This document shows positions 51,381 to 60,477 of a stretch of 64,000 nucleotides of DNA, piece after piece; positions within the stretch are counted from its first letter, which is position 1; each line of letters starts with the position of its first letter. A program made the position numbers and the translations under genes. The notes under the pieces are model-generated. The model was not told the DNA's origin, did no database searches, and worked only from the letters and a program-made list of their open reading frames with translations. The DNA is from Spirosoma sp. KCTC 42546 (GTDB lineage Bacteria > Bacteroidota > Bacteroidia > Cytophagales > Spirosomataceae): NCBI RefSeq assembly GCF_006965485.1, contig NZ_CP041360.1:4382501-4446500 (forward strand), written 5' to 3'.

Positions 51381-51451
51381 AAAAATCCTGTCTGTAAAGG
51401 AAATTTTAACTGTATAGGCCATTAAGTCCATCTAACTAGCTATTGCGCTGA

Positions 51452-51850
51452 TCAACGCTGATAACGACCTGGAATTAGGAACGTTTCAGCAACAAAACCG
51501 ATCATGACACCCAGGCTATAGCAGAGCAGATCGCTCCAAACGAATGTAAAACCCAGCACCAGTCCGCCCAGTCGTGTAGCCCGCAGGCTATCAATCCAGG
51601 GGGCGTGATACAACTGGCTACTCTCAATGCTGAATGAGAAGATGAGTGTTGCCAGAGCAATGGCTTTGGTGGGCCATCGGGTAAACAGGAAGGCGAAGCC
51701 AAAGAACACCATTAATGCCCACAGCACATCACCTATATAAGTTTTTACAAATGGGATATCCCCCAGAAAACGCCTGGAGGCCAAACCCATGAGCAGAATG
51801 ATCAGGGTCAGTAATCCGTAAATGGTTCGGTTTCGATGGATAGAAGGCAT
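51452..51850 (-). CDS. DUF2809-family membrane protein
   Basis: 132 aa with four membrane helices (YGLLTLIILLMGLASRRFLG, DVLWALMVFFGFAFLFTRWP, KAIALATLIFSFSIESSQLY, LLCYSLGVMIGFVAETFLIP). The W-x-D-S-L-R-x-T-R-L-G-G-L-V-L-G segment (WIDSLRATRLGGLVLG) is typical of the family; function unknown. It lies 12 bp downstream of the glycerophosphodiesterase gene on the same strand, so the two form an operon. Confidence 0.85.
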   Translation of the reverse strand: MPSIHRNRTIYGLLTLIILLMGLASRRFLGDIPFVKTYIGDVLWALMVFFGFAFLFTRWPTKAIALATLIFSFSIESSQLYHAPWIDSLRATRLGGLVLGFTFVWSDLLCYSLGVMIGFVAETFLIPGRYQR

Positions 51851-51862
51851 TTTATCGGTTTC

Positions 51863-52741
51863 TCATTTGTACAATGTCTTCGCTATTTCCAGCGGTCTGT
51901 CGGTCGACATAATATCGGCTCCGTTGTCGGCGAATGTTTTATAGACCTGATCACCTTTGGCCGCGGCCTGTTTATCGAGGTTACCAAGGGTGCCCAGAAT
52001 ACAGGCAATGCCTTTCTGATGTAGAAATTTATACAAGTCGGCATCGGGTTCTTTGACGCCCACGAAAGCCACCATCCGGTTATCGGGGACACCTAATTCA
52101 CGCAGTCGGTCATATTCAGCCTGATTGCGGATCGTTACCGAAATCATCAGATTTGGGTCGAGTTTAGTTAGTTTGGCCGCATCCTGCGCGTTATAGGTAA
52201 TCACGGCAGCATAGTCGCCCATGCCCGTTTTGTGAATCATGTCCACCACTTTTGCGAAGGATACATTCCGTTTGACATCGAGGGTAAACGTAACTTTGTT
52301 CTTCCCCCAACGCAGTACATCTTCGAGCGTCGGAATTTTATAGGGTGTTACGTTGCCCATATTATCCTCCAACCGATACGGGCTTAGTTCCGCGTATGTT
52401 TTGTCAATTAGTTTCCCTGTACCGGTGGTTGTGCGGTCGAGGGTGGCGTCGTGCATCATCACCATGACGCTGTCTTTGGTCAGGTCGATATCGCATTCAA
52501 TAATGACTGGACGATTTGGCTTCCCTATGGTTTTTGCCATGTAGGCAAACGATTCGATACAGTTTTCAGGATAACCCTTCAGATCACCCCCACCCCGGTG
52601 CACCGAAATCTTTACCTCCTGATTGGGTTTGTAACTAAAGAATTCGTAGCCCTTACCAGATGAGATGTTGGTATAAGTCTTTGGGGAACAGGCAATCAGG
52701 CCGAAACTAAGGCCAAGGACGATAAATTGTTTTGTGGTCAT
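51863..52741 (-). CDS. Lipoprotein glycerophosphodiester phosphodiesterase
   Basis: 292 aa. Signal with lipobox (LGLSFGLIACSP) anchors it to the membrane. The GDPD TIM-barrel motifs are present: catalytic His in ISVHRGGGDLKGYPENCIESF-type start near residue 47 (V-H-R-G-G), ECDIDLTKDSVMVMMHDATL with metal Glu/Asp and second His near 84-98, and TLDVKRN near 155. It hydrolyses glycerophosphodiesters to glycerol-3-phosphate and an alcohol. It is cotranscribed with DUF2809. The 199-bp divergent spacer holds an inverted repeat. Confidence 0.9.
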   Translation of the reverse strand: MTTKQFIVLGLSFGLIACSPKTYTNISSGKGYEFFSYKPNQEVKISVHRGGGDLKGYPENCIESFAYMAKTIGKPNRPVIIECDIDLTKDSVMVMMHDATLDRTTTGTGKLIDKTYAELSPYRLEDNMGNVTPYKIPTLEDVLRWGKNKVTFTLDVKRNVSFAKVVDMIHKTGMGDYAAVITYNAQDAAKLTKLDPNLMISVTIRNQAEYDRLRELGVPDNRMVAFVGVKEPDADLYKFLHQKGIACILGTLGNLDKQAAAKGDQVYKTFADNGADIMSTDRPLEIAKTLYK

Positions 52742-52815
52742 TCTTGTTGCTGATGATATGATCAGGGCGTGTTCTGGAACCGTTCTGATAAAGTGGATTG
52801 TTGAAAGATAGACCG

Positions 52816-52890
52816 CAGATTGTTATGATTTTTATGATTGATTATGATTTTTCCTTAAATCAGAATGATCATAAAAATCATAACAATCTG
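52816..52890. repeat. Perfect 23-bp inverted repeat in a divergent promoter region (element E12)
   Basis: Arms 52816-52838 and 52868-52890 are exact inverted copies containing the words TTATGATTTTTATGAT. The loop has a third degenerate word copy (GATTATGATTT). It lies between two divergently transcribed genes (GDPD and luciferase-like), so it is not a terminator. Confidence 0.88.
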
Positions 52891-52940
52891 TGTTCGATAA
52901 TATGCCGTAAAAATAAGGCAACCAGTTAGAACAACGTCGT

Positions 52941-53957
52941 ATGATTCCCTTTTCAGTTCTGGATTTATCGCCCATTGTGGAAGGCAATACAGCCTCCCAG
53001 GCGCTACAAAATACACTCAGTCTGGCTCAACATGCTGAGCAACTGGGTTATAACCGTTATTGGCTGGCCGAGCACCACAACATGCCGGGTATCGCCAGTG
53101 CTGCTACCTCTGTTGTAATTGGCTATGTAGCTGGTGGCACAAAAACTATTCGGGTGGGTTCGGGTGGTATCATGCTGCCGAATCACTCGCCCTTAGTCAT
53201 TGCCGAACAATTTGGCACGTTAGAATCGCTCTACCCAGGCCGGATTGATTTAGGACTGGGTCGGGCTCCCGGTTCCGATCAGCCAACAGCGCGGGCACTC
53301 CGACGCGATGCCACTGGGCCAGACACATTCCCACAGGATGTACTTGAGTTACAGCGTTATTTTCAGCCCGATGATTCCAACCAATTTGTTCAGGCAGTGC
53401 CTGGGAATGGTCTGGATGTACCCATATGGATACTGGGCTCTAGCTTGTTTGGCGCACAATTAGCGGCTATTCTTGGGCTTCCTTACGCCTTCGCGTCGCA
53501 CTTTGCGCCCAATGACTTGATGCGGGCTCTGCATGTGTACAGAACGCAGTTTAAACCGTCGTCCCATTTAAAGGAACCGTATGCCATGGTAGCCGCAAAT
53601 GTAATTGCGGCCGACACCGACCAGGAAGCCGAGCGTTTATTCACCTCTGTGCAACAGCAGTTTCTGTATATCCGCCGGGGAAAAGCCAGAAAAATGCAGC
53701 CACCGGTCGACGATCTTTCGGCGACCTGGCCCGATTACGAACTGGCGGGAATTGATTCCTTTTTTCGTTGCTCAGCCATAGGTTCACCAAGAACCATTCA
53801 GCGGCAGTTAGCGAATATTATTGAGCAAACACAGGCCAATGAACTGATATTCACGGCTCCTATTTTCGATCATGAAGCCCGAAAGCACTCACTTACGCTC
53901 ACGGCGCAGGTGCGCGATGCGCTGGCAGTCGAGAAAGGAGAAGCGGTTGGGGTGTAA
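52941..53957 (+). CDS. Luciferase-like (LLM class) FMN-dependent monooxygenase
   Basis: 338 aa. TIM barrel of the MsnO8/LLM family: [18 protein letters not shown] at the start, [17 protein letters not shown] near residue 38, [20 protein letters not shown] near 72 and [15 protein letters not shown] near 100. It should use reduced FMN and oxygen; the substrate is unknown. Cytoplasmic. Its 3' end lies 34 bp from the IS element's terminal repeat. Confidence 0.9.
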   Translation: MIPFSVLDLSPIVEGNTASQALQNTLSLAQHAEQLGYNRYWLAEHHNMPGIASAATSVVIGYVAGGTKTIRVGSGGIMLPNHSPLVIAEQFGTLESLYPGRIDLGLGRAPGSDQPTARALRRDATGPDTFPQDVLELQRYFQPDDSNQFVQAVPGNGLDVPIWILGSSLFGAQLAAILGLPYAFASHFAPNDLMRALHVYRTQFKPSSHLKEPYAMVAANVIAADTDQEAERLFTSVQQQFLYIRRGKARKMQPPVDDLSATWPDYELAGIDSFFRCSAIGSPRTIQRQLANIIEQTQANELIFTAPIFDHEARKHSLTLTAQVRDALAVEKGEAVGV

Positions 53958-53991
53958 GCATACGTAGATGTGACGTCGGGTTCTTCAACCA

Positions 53992-54534
53992 TTATTGTCC
54001 GAAATGTTTTTTCAAGGCATCGTCCAGTAAGGTTGGCTCCCCGTGGCATGCTACAATAAGTGTTTTGACCAGATCAGCTTCGAGTTCATAGACAAACAGC
54101 AATTTGTTGATCTTGAACCCAGGCCGATCATTAAACCGACCATATAACCCAATCAACATAGCGCCAATGAGCATCACATACGCCATGATTTTGATCCCGT
54201 TAAAGGATCGGGACAGAAAATGAGAAAAATTCATCTGCTGCTTGATGAACCGAAAGAATTTCTCGATCTGCCAACGCTGTCGATAAATCTGACTCACCTC
54301 CAATGCGCTGAGCGAATCGGGCAGGCTGGTCAAAAACAGCAAAGATTGCTCAGGTTTGTCTTGTAGGTGAGCACTAATCAGGCGAAATGAGTCCGTAAGG
54401 AGTCGATTCGAACTCGTATAGAGCTTGATCAACGACTCCTTCTCTAAGACAAGTGTGTCGGTCGAGCTATCTATACGCTGCTCAGCCAGAAGCTGGTAAC
54501 GACTGTTGGCTTTGATGCGGGTAACAAAAAAACG
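53992..54534 (-). CDS. IS4-family transposase, C-terminal part (second frame)
   Basis: About 180 aa in the -1 frame relative to the N-terminal part; the first in-frame ATG is at 54432. It continues directly from the slip site at 54525-54532 as F-F-V-T-R-I-K-A-N-S-R-Y. It carries the third catalytic residue of the DDE triad in the classical IS4 motif IYRQRWQIEKFFRFIKQQM (Y-x2-R-W-x-I-E). It is only useful if joined to the upstream part by frameshifting. Its stop codon is in the IS end. Confidence 0.82.
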   Translation of the reverse strand, partial: RFFVTRIKANSRYQLLAEQRIDSSTDTLVLEKESLIKLYTSSNRLLTDSFRLISAHLQDKPEQSLLFLTSLPDSLSALEVSQIYRQRWQIEKFFRFIKQQMNFSHFLSRSFNGIKIMAYVMLIGAMLIGLYGRFNDRPGFKINKLLFVYELEADLVKTLIVACHGEPTLLDDALKKHFGQ

Positions 54535-55255
54535 TTTCTCCTCAGGGGCTTATTGAACTGCTCAAAGGTGAGTCGATTTTGCAGCCCAGCGTCAAAAACG
54601 GCTACATCTTTGGCCGAGAAAGCCAGCGATTCAATGGTTTCTTTGAGGGGTGTTTCATCGCTGGCATGGGTTTGTTGATCATAAAATCGAATCGTTTCGG
54701 GCTTTAAGCCATCATAGCCGATACTAAATTTGATATGCTTATAACGATGGGTTTCATCGTTGGCTTTACGGCCCAGTTGAATACCCAGGCCCAAGAGTTT
54801 GGCTGAACAAGCCACTAGGGTTGAATCAACCAGATGGAGTTGATAGCCCTGGACGGTGGGTGTGGGCCAGTGCTGGTTGACCAACTTGAGAACTTGCTTA
54901 AAAATAGCCTTCAGGTAGCCACAATCGAGTTGAGCCAGCCGGTCGGCTAAGGAGTTTCGTTTGGTGGTAAAGTGAGCATCCACGCCGATTAAGTGGCGAA
55001 TGCCCACTTTTTCCAGCAGGGCCATAAGTACATTCAGACTCAACTCATTGGTGGTCAGAACGCCATAGAGCAATAACTTAAAAACCAGGGCTCCGCGGAG
55101 TTTTTTGACGTGTTTATCGACTTGATAGTCTAGGGCTAATGTTTCCAGCACCTCATCCGGCAAATAGCCTAACAGCGTTTTTACGGGTAATTTGGCGGTG
55201 TTCATTGGTTTTTAGACTTAAAACAAATCGACAAGAAAAAACATTTCGGACAATA
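53993..55255 (-). mobile_element. IS4-family insertion sequence
   Basis: 1263 bp with perfect 21-bp terminal inverted repeats (TATTGTCCGAAATG then T6 and C; 53993-54013 and 55235-55255). It contains one transposase gene in two overlapping-phase parts on the minus strand. The transposase stop codon falls at the left terminal repeat. No target duplication is obvious. Confidence 0.88.
54471..55205 (-). CDS. IS4-family transposase, N-terminal part
   Basis: 244 aa. N-terminal helical domain (MNTAKLPVKTLLGYLPDEVL) and the first two DDE aspartates in LHLVDSTLVACS near residue 128 and KDVAVFDAGLQNRL near 203. The true coding sense changes frame at a run of seven T (minus strand) near residue 225, after RRNVF; the remaining residues in this frame are off-frame. 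The run reads U-UUU-UUG in the zero frame, a canonical -1 slippery heptamer. So it may be a programmed shift or a simple loss of one T. Confidence 0.85.
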   Translation of the reverse strand: MNTAKLPVKTLLGYLPDEVLETLALDYQVDKHVKKLRGALVFKLLLYGVLTTNELSLNVLMALLEKVGIRHLIGVDAHFTTKRNSLADRLAQLDCGYLKAIFKQVLKLVNQHWPTPTVQGYQLHLVDSTLVACSAKLLGLGIQLGRKANDETHRYKHIKFSIGYDGLKPETIRFYDQQTHASDETPLKETIESLAFSAKDVAVFDAGLQNRLTFEQFNKPLRRNVFLLPASKPTVVTSFWLSSV

Positions 55256-55278
55256 CTGGTTTAAGAACCCGACGTAGC

Positions 55279-55348
55279 GAGGTTTCTCAAAACCTACTGT
55301 GCCCTATTCGGTTTTGAGAAACCTCAACAGTCAGGTTGAAGAACCTGA
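55279..55348. repeat. GGTTTCTCAAAACC and TCAGGTT palindromes next to the IS (element E13)
   Basis: GAGGTTTCTCAAAACC (55279-55294) has an exact inverted copy at 55310-55325, and each arm also folds on itself. TCAGGTTGAAGAACCTGA (55331-55348) is a separate 7-bp-arm palindrome. The same GGTTTCTCAAAACC word forms the leuS terminator at 55374-55405. Confidence 0.75.
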
Positions 55349-55373
55349 CTTCACCTGCATAGAGCTAAGCTAA

Positions 55374-55405
55374 AAATGGGTCGGTTTCTCAAAACCGACC
55401 CATTT
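55374..55405 (-). terminator. leuS terminator built from the GGTTTCTCAAAACC word
   Basis: AAATGGGTCGGTTT (55374-55387) pairs exactly with AAACCGACCCATTT (55392-55405) across CTCA. On the minus strand it is followed by TTTTTA and starts 3 bp after the leuS stop codon. Confidence 0.75.
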
Positions 55406-55408
55406 TAC

Positions 55409-58309
55409 TTAAATCACTACGTTCACAATTCGTTTCGGCACCACCACCACTTTTTTGGGTGATTTGCCTTCCAGCCACTTCTGCACGATTTCGTCGGCCA
55501 GCACTTCGCGCTCGATTTCGGCTGGAGCCCGGTCGATGGCGAAACTGATGGTTGTGCGCACTTTGCCATTGATCTGAATCGGGTACTCGAAGGCGTCCTC
55601 AACCAGATAAGCTGGATTGAATACGGGAAACTCCGCCTGCGAGATTGTGCCGGGCTCATTGCCTAACGCTGCCCAGAGCTCCTCCGTAATGTGGGGCGCG
55701 TAAGGCGACAAGATCAGTACCAAATCCTGCAAAATTGCCCGTTTGTGGCAATTCAACGTAGCCAGTTCATTTACGCAGATCATGAACTGACTCACCGATG
55801 TATTGAACGAGAACGCTTCAATATCATTTCCGGCCTTCTGAATCGTTTTGTGTAAAACCTTCAGTTCAGCCGGTGTTGCTGGTTCGTCTGTTACAATCCA
55901 GTTGCTACTTCCGTCTGCATTGTCCTTATAAAACAACCGCCAGAATTTACGGATGAAGCGATACACACCGTCGATACCATTGGTACTCCAGGGCTTAGCC
56001 TGTTCCAGCGGCCCGAGGAACATTTCGTAAAGCCGCAACACATCAGCGCCGTATTTCTCGACAATCGTATCGGGATTCACAACGTTGAACTTCGATTTCG
56101 ACATTTTTTCAACCTCATTCCCAACGATGTATCGTCCATCAGGCTCAGTGATGAACTCAGCATTTTCGGCAAAATCAGGGCGAGCCTTTTTAAACGCGTC
56201 GATATCCAATACGTCATTTTCAACAATATTGACATCAACGTGAAGGGGAGTTACCTCCTGGCCGCTAATCTGGTTCAGCGATAAAAACACGGCTGGCGCA
56301 CCTTCCCGTCCTGTACCTGCTATCCGATACACAAAATTGCTCCGCCCCTGAATCATGCCCTGGTTGATGAGCTTTTTGAACGGCTCTTCCTGCGGCACGT
56401 AGCCCCGGTCTTTCATGAACTTGTTCCAGAAACGACTGTACAGCAAGTGGCCCGTGGCGTGTTCGGTACCACCGATGTACAGATCCACATTCTGCCAGTA
56501 GTTAATGGCTTCTTTGCTGGCAAATTCGTTGTCGTTGTTCGGGTCCATGTAGCGGTACCAGTACCACGACGAACCTGCCCAACCCGGCATGGTACTTAAT
56601 TCGTAATCGTAACTATTCAAGTCCCCTTTAGGGGATTTAGGGGTATACTTCCATCCCTCAGCGCGTCCTAGTGGGGGCTCACCGGTTTCGGTAGGCAGGT
56701 ATTTATCAACGGCGGGCAATTCCAACGGCAGGTCGCTTTCGTCAATCAAATACGGTAAGCCGTCTTTGAAATACACCGGCACCGGTTCACCCCAGTAGCG
56801 TTGGCGGCTGAAAACCGCATCGCGCATCCGGTAGTTGATTTTGCCTTTACCCAAACCTCGTTCTTCAAGCCACGCAATCAGGGTTGCCGTAGCTTCCTTG
56901 TAGGTCATGCCATTGATGATACCCGAGTTAATATAATGGCCTTCTTTGGTGTTGTCAGCCTGTTGGTCAACGTCTTTCTGGGCATCCAGAATCGGGATGA
57001 TGGGTAGGTTGAAGTGGGTTGCAAAGTTCCAGTCGCGCTGATCGCCCGAAGGAACGGCCATAACCGCACCCGTACCGTAACCCGCCAAGACGTAGTCGGC
57101 CAGAAAGATGGGGACTTGCTCGCCATTGAACGGATTGGTGCAGTAACTACCCGTAAATACGCCCGAAACAACTTTCGTTTCGGCCATCCGGTCGCGCTCC
57201 GACCGTAGTTTGGCCGCGTTTACATACGCATCAACGGCTTCCTGCTGCTCAGGCGTTGTCAACTCAGCCGCCAACTCATGCTCAGGCGCCAGTACCATAA
57301 ACGTAACACCGTAAATGGTATCAACACGGGTAGTGAAGACTTCAATATAGGAGGAAGGGGAAGAAAGGGACGAGAGGGAGGAATGGGAGATTTCCACTCG
57401 TCCCTTTCCTCCTTCCTCCCTTTTCTCCCCAAGAGGAAATTTCACACTGGCACCAACCGACTTTCCAATCCAGTTCCGCTGCTGTTCTTTGAGCGATTCG
57501 GTCCAGTCAATCGTATCTAAGCCGGTCAACAAACGGTCGGCGTAAGCGGTGATGCGCATCATCCACTGACGCATCAGTTTCTGTTCGACAGGATAGCCAC
57601 CCCGCTCCGAAACGCCGTCTTTTACTTCGTCGTTGGCCAGAACGGTACCCAGCGCCGGACACCAGTTTACTACCGCATCGGCCAGATACGTCAGGCGATA
57701 TTTCAGGGTTATTTCATAGGACTCCCGCGTAGACATGGCGTTCCACTCGGCAGCGGTGAATGTGGGCGTGTCATCGGCACATACGGCGTTGACATCTGTC
57801 GTACCGTTCATCGCGAACTTATTCGTCAGTGTTTCAATGGGTTCTGCCCGGTCGGTATCTTTGTTATACCACGAACGGAATAGCTCCATGAAAATCCACT
57901 GTGTCCATTTGTAATAGGATGGATCGGACGTGCGGACTTCGCGGCTCCAATCGTAGCTGAACCCAATATTTTTCAGTTGCTCAATGTATCGTTCCCGGTT
58001 TTGCTCCGTTGTGATGGCCGGGTGTTGGCCCGTTTGAATCGCGTACTGTTCGGCCGGAAGACCGAAGGAATCGAAGCCCATTGGGTGCAACACATTAAAC
58101 CCTTTCAGCCGCTTGTAACGCGACACGATATCGGAGGCAATGTAACCCAGTGGGTGGCCAACGTGCAGCCCCGCTCCCGATGGATACGGAAACATGTCAA
58201 GAACGTAGTACTTTGGCTTAGTCGTCTGTTCTGCGGGTTTGTAGGTGTGGTGATCGTCCCAAAACTGCTGCCATTTCTGTTCAGTTTCGCGGTGGTTGTA
58301 GTCAGCCAT
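55409..58309 (-). CDS. leuS: Leucyl-tRNA synthetase with two repeat-derived insertions
   Basis: 966 aa, class I synthetase. HIGH-type motif in [17 protein letters not shown] near residue 48 and KMSKS in [17 protein letters not shown] near 735; editing domain (CP1) lies between. It charges tRNA-Leu. Two stretches do not look like Leu[22 protein letters not shown] near residues 293-320 is encoded by a purine-rich inverted repeat just before [22 protein letters not shown] near 553-565 is encoded by an AAGTCCCCTTTAGGGGA-type repeat just before the catalytic [12 protein letters not shown] block. Both stay in frame, and all catalytic motifs survive, so the enzyme should be functional. Confidence 0.94.
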   Translation of the reverse strand: MADYNHRETEQKWQQFWDDHHTYKPAEQTTKPKYYVLDMFPYPSGAGLHVGHPLGYIASDIVSRYKRLKGFNVLHPMGFDSFGLPAEQYAIQTGQHPAITTEQNRERYIEQLKNIGFSYDWSREVRTSDPSYYKWTQWIFMELFRSWYNKDTDRAEPIETLTNKFAMNGTTDVNAVCADDTPTFTAAEWNAMSTRESYEITLKYRLTYLADAVVNWCPALGTVLANDEVKDGVSERGGYPVEQKLMRQWMMRITAYADRLLTGLDTIDWTESLKEQQRNWIGKSVGASVKFPLGEKREEGGKGRVEISHSSLSSLSSPSSYIEVFTTRVDTIYGVTFMVLAPEHELAAELTTPEQQEAVDAYVNAAKLRSERDRMAETKVVSGVFTGSYCTNPFNGEQVPIFLADYVLAGYGTGAVMAVPSGDQRDWNFATHFNLPIIPILDAQKDVDQQADNTKEGHYINSGIINGMTYKEATATLIAWLEERGLGKGKINYRMRDAVFSRQRYWGEPVPVYFKDGLPYLIDESDLPLELPAVDKYLPTETGEPPLGRAEGWKYTPKSPKGDLNSYDYELSTMPGWAGSSWYWYRYMDPNNDNEFASKEAINYWQNVDLYIGGTEHATGHLLYSRFWNKFMKDRGYVPQEEPFKKLINQGMIQGRSNFVYRIAGTGREGAPAVFLSLNQISGQEVTPLHVDVNIVENDVLDIDAFKKARPDFAENAEFITEPDGRYIVGNEVEKMSKSKFNVVNPDTIVEKYGADVLRLYEMFLGPLEQAKPWSTNGIDGVYRFIRKFWRLFYKDNADGSSNWIVTDEPATPAELKVLHKTIQKAGNDIEAFSFNTSVSQFMICVNELATLNCHKRAILQDLVLILSPYAPHITEELWAALGNEPGTISQAEFPVFNPAYLVEDAFEYPIQINGKVRTTISFAIDRAPAEIEREVLADEIVQKWLEGKSPKKVVVVPKRIVNVVI
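56617..56647. repeat. AAGTCCCCTTTAGGGGATTTAGGGG word inserted in leuS (element E14)
   Basis: The stretch contains the short palindrome TCCCCTTTAGGGGA and an extra TTTAGGGG. Read in the leuS frame it gives [11 protein letters not shown]. Similar words are remembered from other Bacteroidota genomes, but that is from memory only. Confidence 0.65.
57350..57430. repeat. Purine/pyrimidine inverted repeat inserted in leuS (element E15)
   Basis: GAAAGGGACGAG (57363-57374) pairs exactly with CTCGTCCCTTTC (57397-57408), and flanking GGAGGAAGG words pair imperfectly outward. It shares the 16-nt word GGAGAAAAGGGAGGAA with the intergenic element at 27918-28012. It lies wholly inside leuS and keeps frame. 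Confidence 0.8.
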
Positions 58310-58317
58310 GAGTAATG

Positions 58318-58445
58318 AAAAATTGATAATGGAAAATGTATAATGGAAACGAAAGTAGAGTCATTATCCCGGTCATTTTTAGGAGATCCATCGGCTAATT
58401 GCCCGGAGAACAGTATTCATTTTACATTATACAGTAGTCATTGAG
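58318..58445. repeat. Degenerate ATAATGGAAAATG-word repeat upstream of leuS (element E16)
   Basis: On both sides of the leuS upstream spacer there are words like TGATAATGGAAAATG and CATTTTACATTATAC in opposite orientation. Pairing is imperfect. The vocabulary is that of the elements at 3095 and 4223, so this may be a decayed copy. Confidence 0.5.
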
Positions 58446-58504
58446 TGGTTCAGGTTGCAAAAATAGCCGATTACAAAGACTTTTGCCTATCGGCCAGTCG
58501 ATGA

Positions 58505-60340
58505 ATGTATAAACACCTAATGAATCAAGCCCAATCCACTGCTCCTTTGCCCCATACAGATCAGCAGCCTATCGTCGCGGGCTCATCATACTGGTTGTGG
58601 TCCGTTGGATTAGGGCTTTTGGCTATGTTGCTCGGCATCTGGATCGTTGGCGATTTTCATCATCCTCTTTCCGATGGCAACGACACCGACCAGTTCGAAT
58701 ATGTGGGCTATTTTTTCCAGAAGAATCTTACGTTCTGGCCGTTTCCGCACCTTAATCTGATCAATACGCAAACCTTTTATCCGTATGGCACGAATCAGGT
58801 ATTTCTGGACTGGGGTTTCGAGCGCGACTACTGGTATACGGTCTGTTATCGGATTTTGGGCGGCCCCGGCCCGTATCTCCAATATTATTATGTGTACAGT
58901 CTGGTCGTTGCAGCCGCTGGAACGTTCATGTTGGTAAGCCCTCGCTTTGGCATCGGCAAATCGGTTATTCTTGGTCTGGTTGTCTCGATTTTTAATTTTT
59001 ATGCGATCTACAAGTTCCCTGTCCACATGAACGTTTGTGTAGGGCACTGGACAACCCTTTGCGTAGTAGCCACATATCGACTTTTATATGATTTGGTGAC
59101 AGCCAGATCGATCTCGCTCATCTATATACTGGCCTGGATATGGCTTCATGTTCAGGTATTGAGTCAGGAACTGGCCTACGTGGCGGGCTTTGCATTAACA
59201 TTTACCACACTGGCCTTCCCAGTTATAATCGTTATTCTGTACCAGCGATTCCGTATGAAATCCTGGTTTATGCTGATTCTTAGTTACCTACAGGAACAAT
59301 GGAGTCAGTATAAAGTGGGCGTTGTAGGCTGCTTACTAATCATAGGATTTAGCTTATTTCTGTATCTGCCCCTAACCCTTCAAATTGCCTTTACAGCCTG
59401 GCAATTCGACTTTAGCACCGTCCCTGAATTACGCGCCTGGTCGCACCCGCTGCGCATATTGATCCCCCATCTGCCTGGCTTTCACACTTATGATGTTGAT
59501 TATGGCCGTCTCTTCCATGACACGTTTGAGAGTTACGGGCAAGGGAGTCCTGGGCTGTATTTGACGGTAATGGCGGTTATCGGTTGGTGGCAATTCCGGC
59601 GATGGATAGCTGTTTGGTTACCTATTGTATTGATGGTAGGCCTATGCCTGCTCTACCACCCCGTTTTGTTACCAACGCTGAAGTTGTTTCCCTGGTTTAG
59701 TTTCAACCGACATGGCGGACGGGCCAGCCTGATCTATCCGGTACTTTTAGGCCTACTAGCCCTGCCAATTCAATGGCCCCGCCGACTATCCGCGCAACTT
59801 ATCGGGATTCTATTACTTGGCCTGATGGGTATGGAGTGGTACACGGGCTATGTTCAACGTATAGTCTATCCGGCCAACGTAGCCTCCGATAGTCTTTTAC
59901 GCTATTGCGCCCTGGTGAGGCAACAACCGGGTACAGCTGTCCTCGACTGGCCATTCTGCACGGTTGGGGGTGATGGAGTGGGCATGAACGAAGGACTTTG
60001 TCCTTATTATGTTCAGCAAAACGCGGTCTTTACCTTCCGGCGATTCTATGATAAAAGCGGAGTCGGGCAATATTTCGGGCGACTACATCCCGGCCAGATA
60101 CAACCGTTTCTGCGCGATGGGTGGCCCCGCCTGCTAACACCGGGGCGGCTATTTACAGCACAGGACTGGCAGTTTCTGGATGCATTTCTACGCCAGAACA
60201 ACTTCGCGGGTATCAACCTATATCCTGATTTACTGACACCCGAACAGGTCGCCCAGTTTTACCAGCATTATGGCCAGCCCATTGCCGAAACAACGTTTCC
60301 GGCTGCAGGTCGAGTGGCTTTTATCGCACTAAAAAGGTAG
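58505..60340 (+). CDS. Polytopic membrane protein, possible GT-C-like glycosyltransferase
   Basis: 611 aa (an ATG at 58520 is an alternative start). About ten to twelve membrane helices (LWSVGLGLLAMLLGIWIVGD, YVYSLVVAAAGTFMLVSPRF, LILAWIWLHVQVLSQEL-like region, VYPVLLGLLALPIQW-like region). The first external loop holds acidic GNDTDQFEYVGYFF and the C-terminal 150 residues form a soluble periplasmic part (AVLDWPFCTVGGDGVGMNEG). This layout is like GT-C or YfhO-type enzymes, which use lipid-linked sugars; identity is uncertain. Divergent from leuS. Confidence 0.7.
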   Translation: MYKHLMNQAQSTAPLPHTDQQPIVAGSSYWLWSVGLGLLAMLLGIWIVGDFHHPLSDGNDTDQFEYVGYFFQKNLTFWPFPHLNLINTQTFYPYGTNQVFLDWGFERDYWYTVCYRILGGPGPYLQYYYVYSLVVAAAGTFMLVSPRFGIGKSVILGLVVSIFNFYAIYKFPVHMNVCVGHWTTLCVVATYRLLYDLVTARSISLIYILAWIWLHVQVLSQELAYVAGFALTFTTLAFPVIIVILYQRFRMKSWFMLILSYLQEQWSQYKVGVVGCLLIIGFSLFLYLPLTLQIAFTAWQFDFSTVPELRAWSHPLRILIPHLPGFHTYDVDYGRLFHDTFESYGQGSPGLYLTVMAVIGWWQFRRWIAVWLPIVLMVGLCLLYHPVLLPTLKLFPWFSFNRHGGRASLIYPVLLGLLALPIQWPRRLSAQLIGILLLGLMGMEWYTGYVQRIVYPANVASDSLLRYCALVRQQPGTAVLDWPFCTVGGDGVGMNEGLCPYYVQQNAVFTFRRFYDKSGVGQYFGRLHPGQIQPFLRDGWPRLLTPGRLFTAQDWQFLDAFLRQNNFAGINLYPDLLTPEQVAQFYQHYGQPIAETTFPAAGRVAFIALKR

Positions 60341-60477
60341 ACTATTTGTTCGTATTGACGAGCGTGCAACGCCCCTGCGGCTTTTGGCGTATACTTTCTT
60401 GAACCAACTCCTGTACCGACGCATGGCATGACTTTTTACGATTGATATTTATCCAACTATCCAATTCGTACGTACCC

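Larger units (their letters stand above)
53973..55276. repeat. Palindrome split by the IS element
   Basis: ACGTCGGGTTCTT(C)AACCA at 53973-53991 and its inverted copy at 55257-55276 (one mismatch over 19 nt) flank the IS on the outside. The half-sites look like a host hairpin related to TCAGGTTGAAGAACCTGA at 55331-55348, so the element appears to have landed in the loop. The alternative is that the IS has longer terminal repeats. Confidence 0.6.

Noticed and set aside
53957..53992. IS insertion truncating the luciferase-like gene
   Set aside because: The gene has a complete family-length product and its stop codon lies before the palindrome and IS end.
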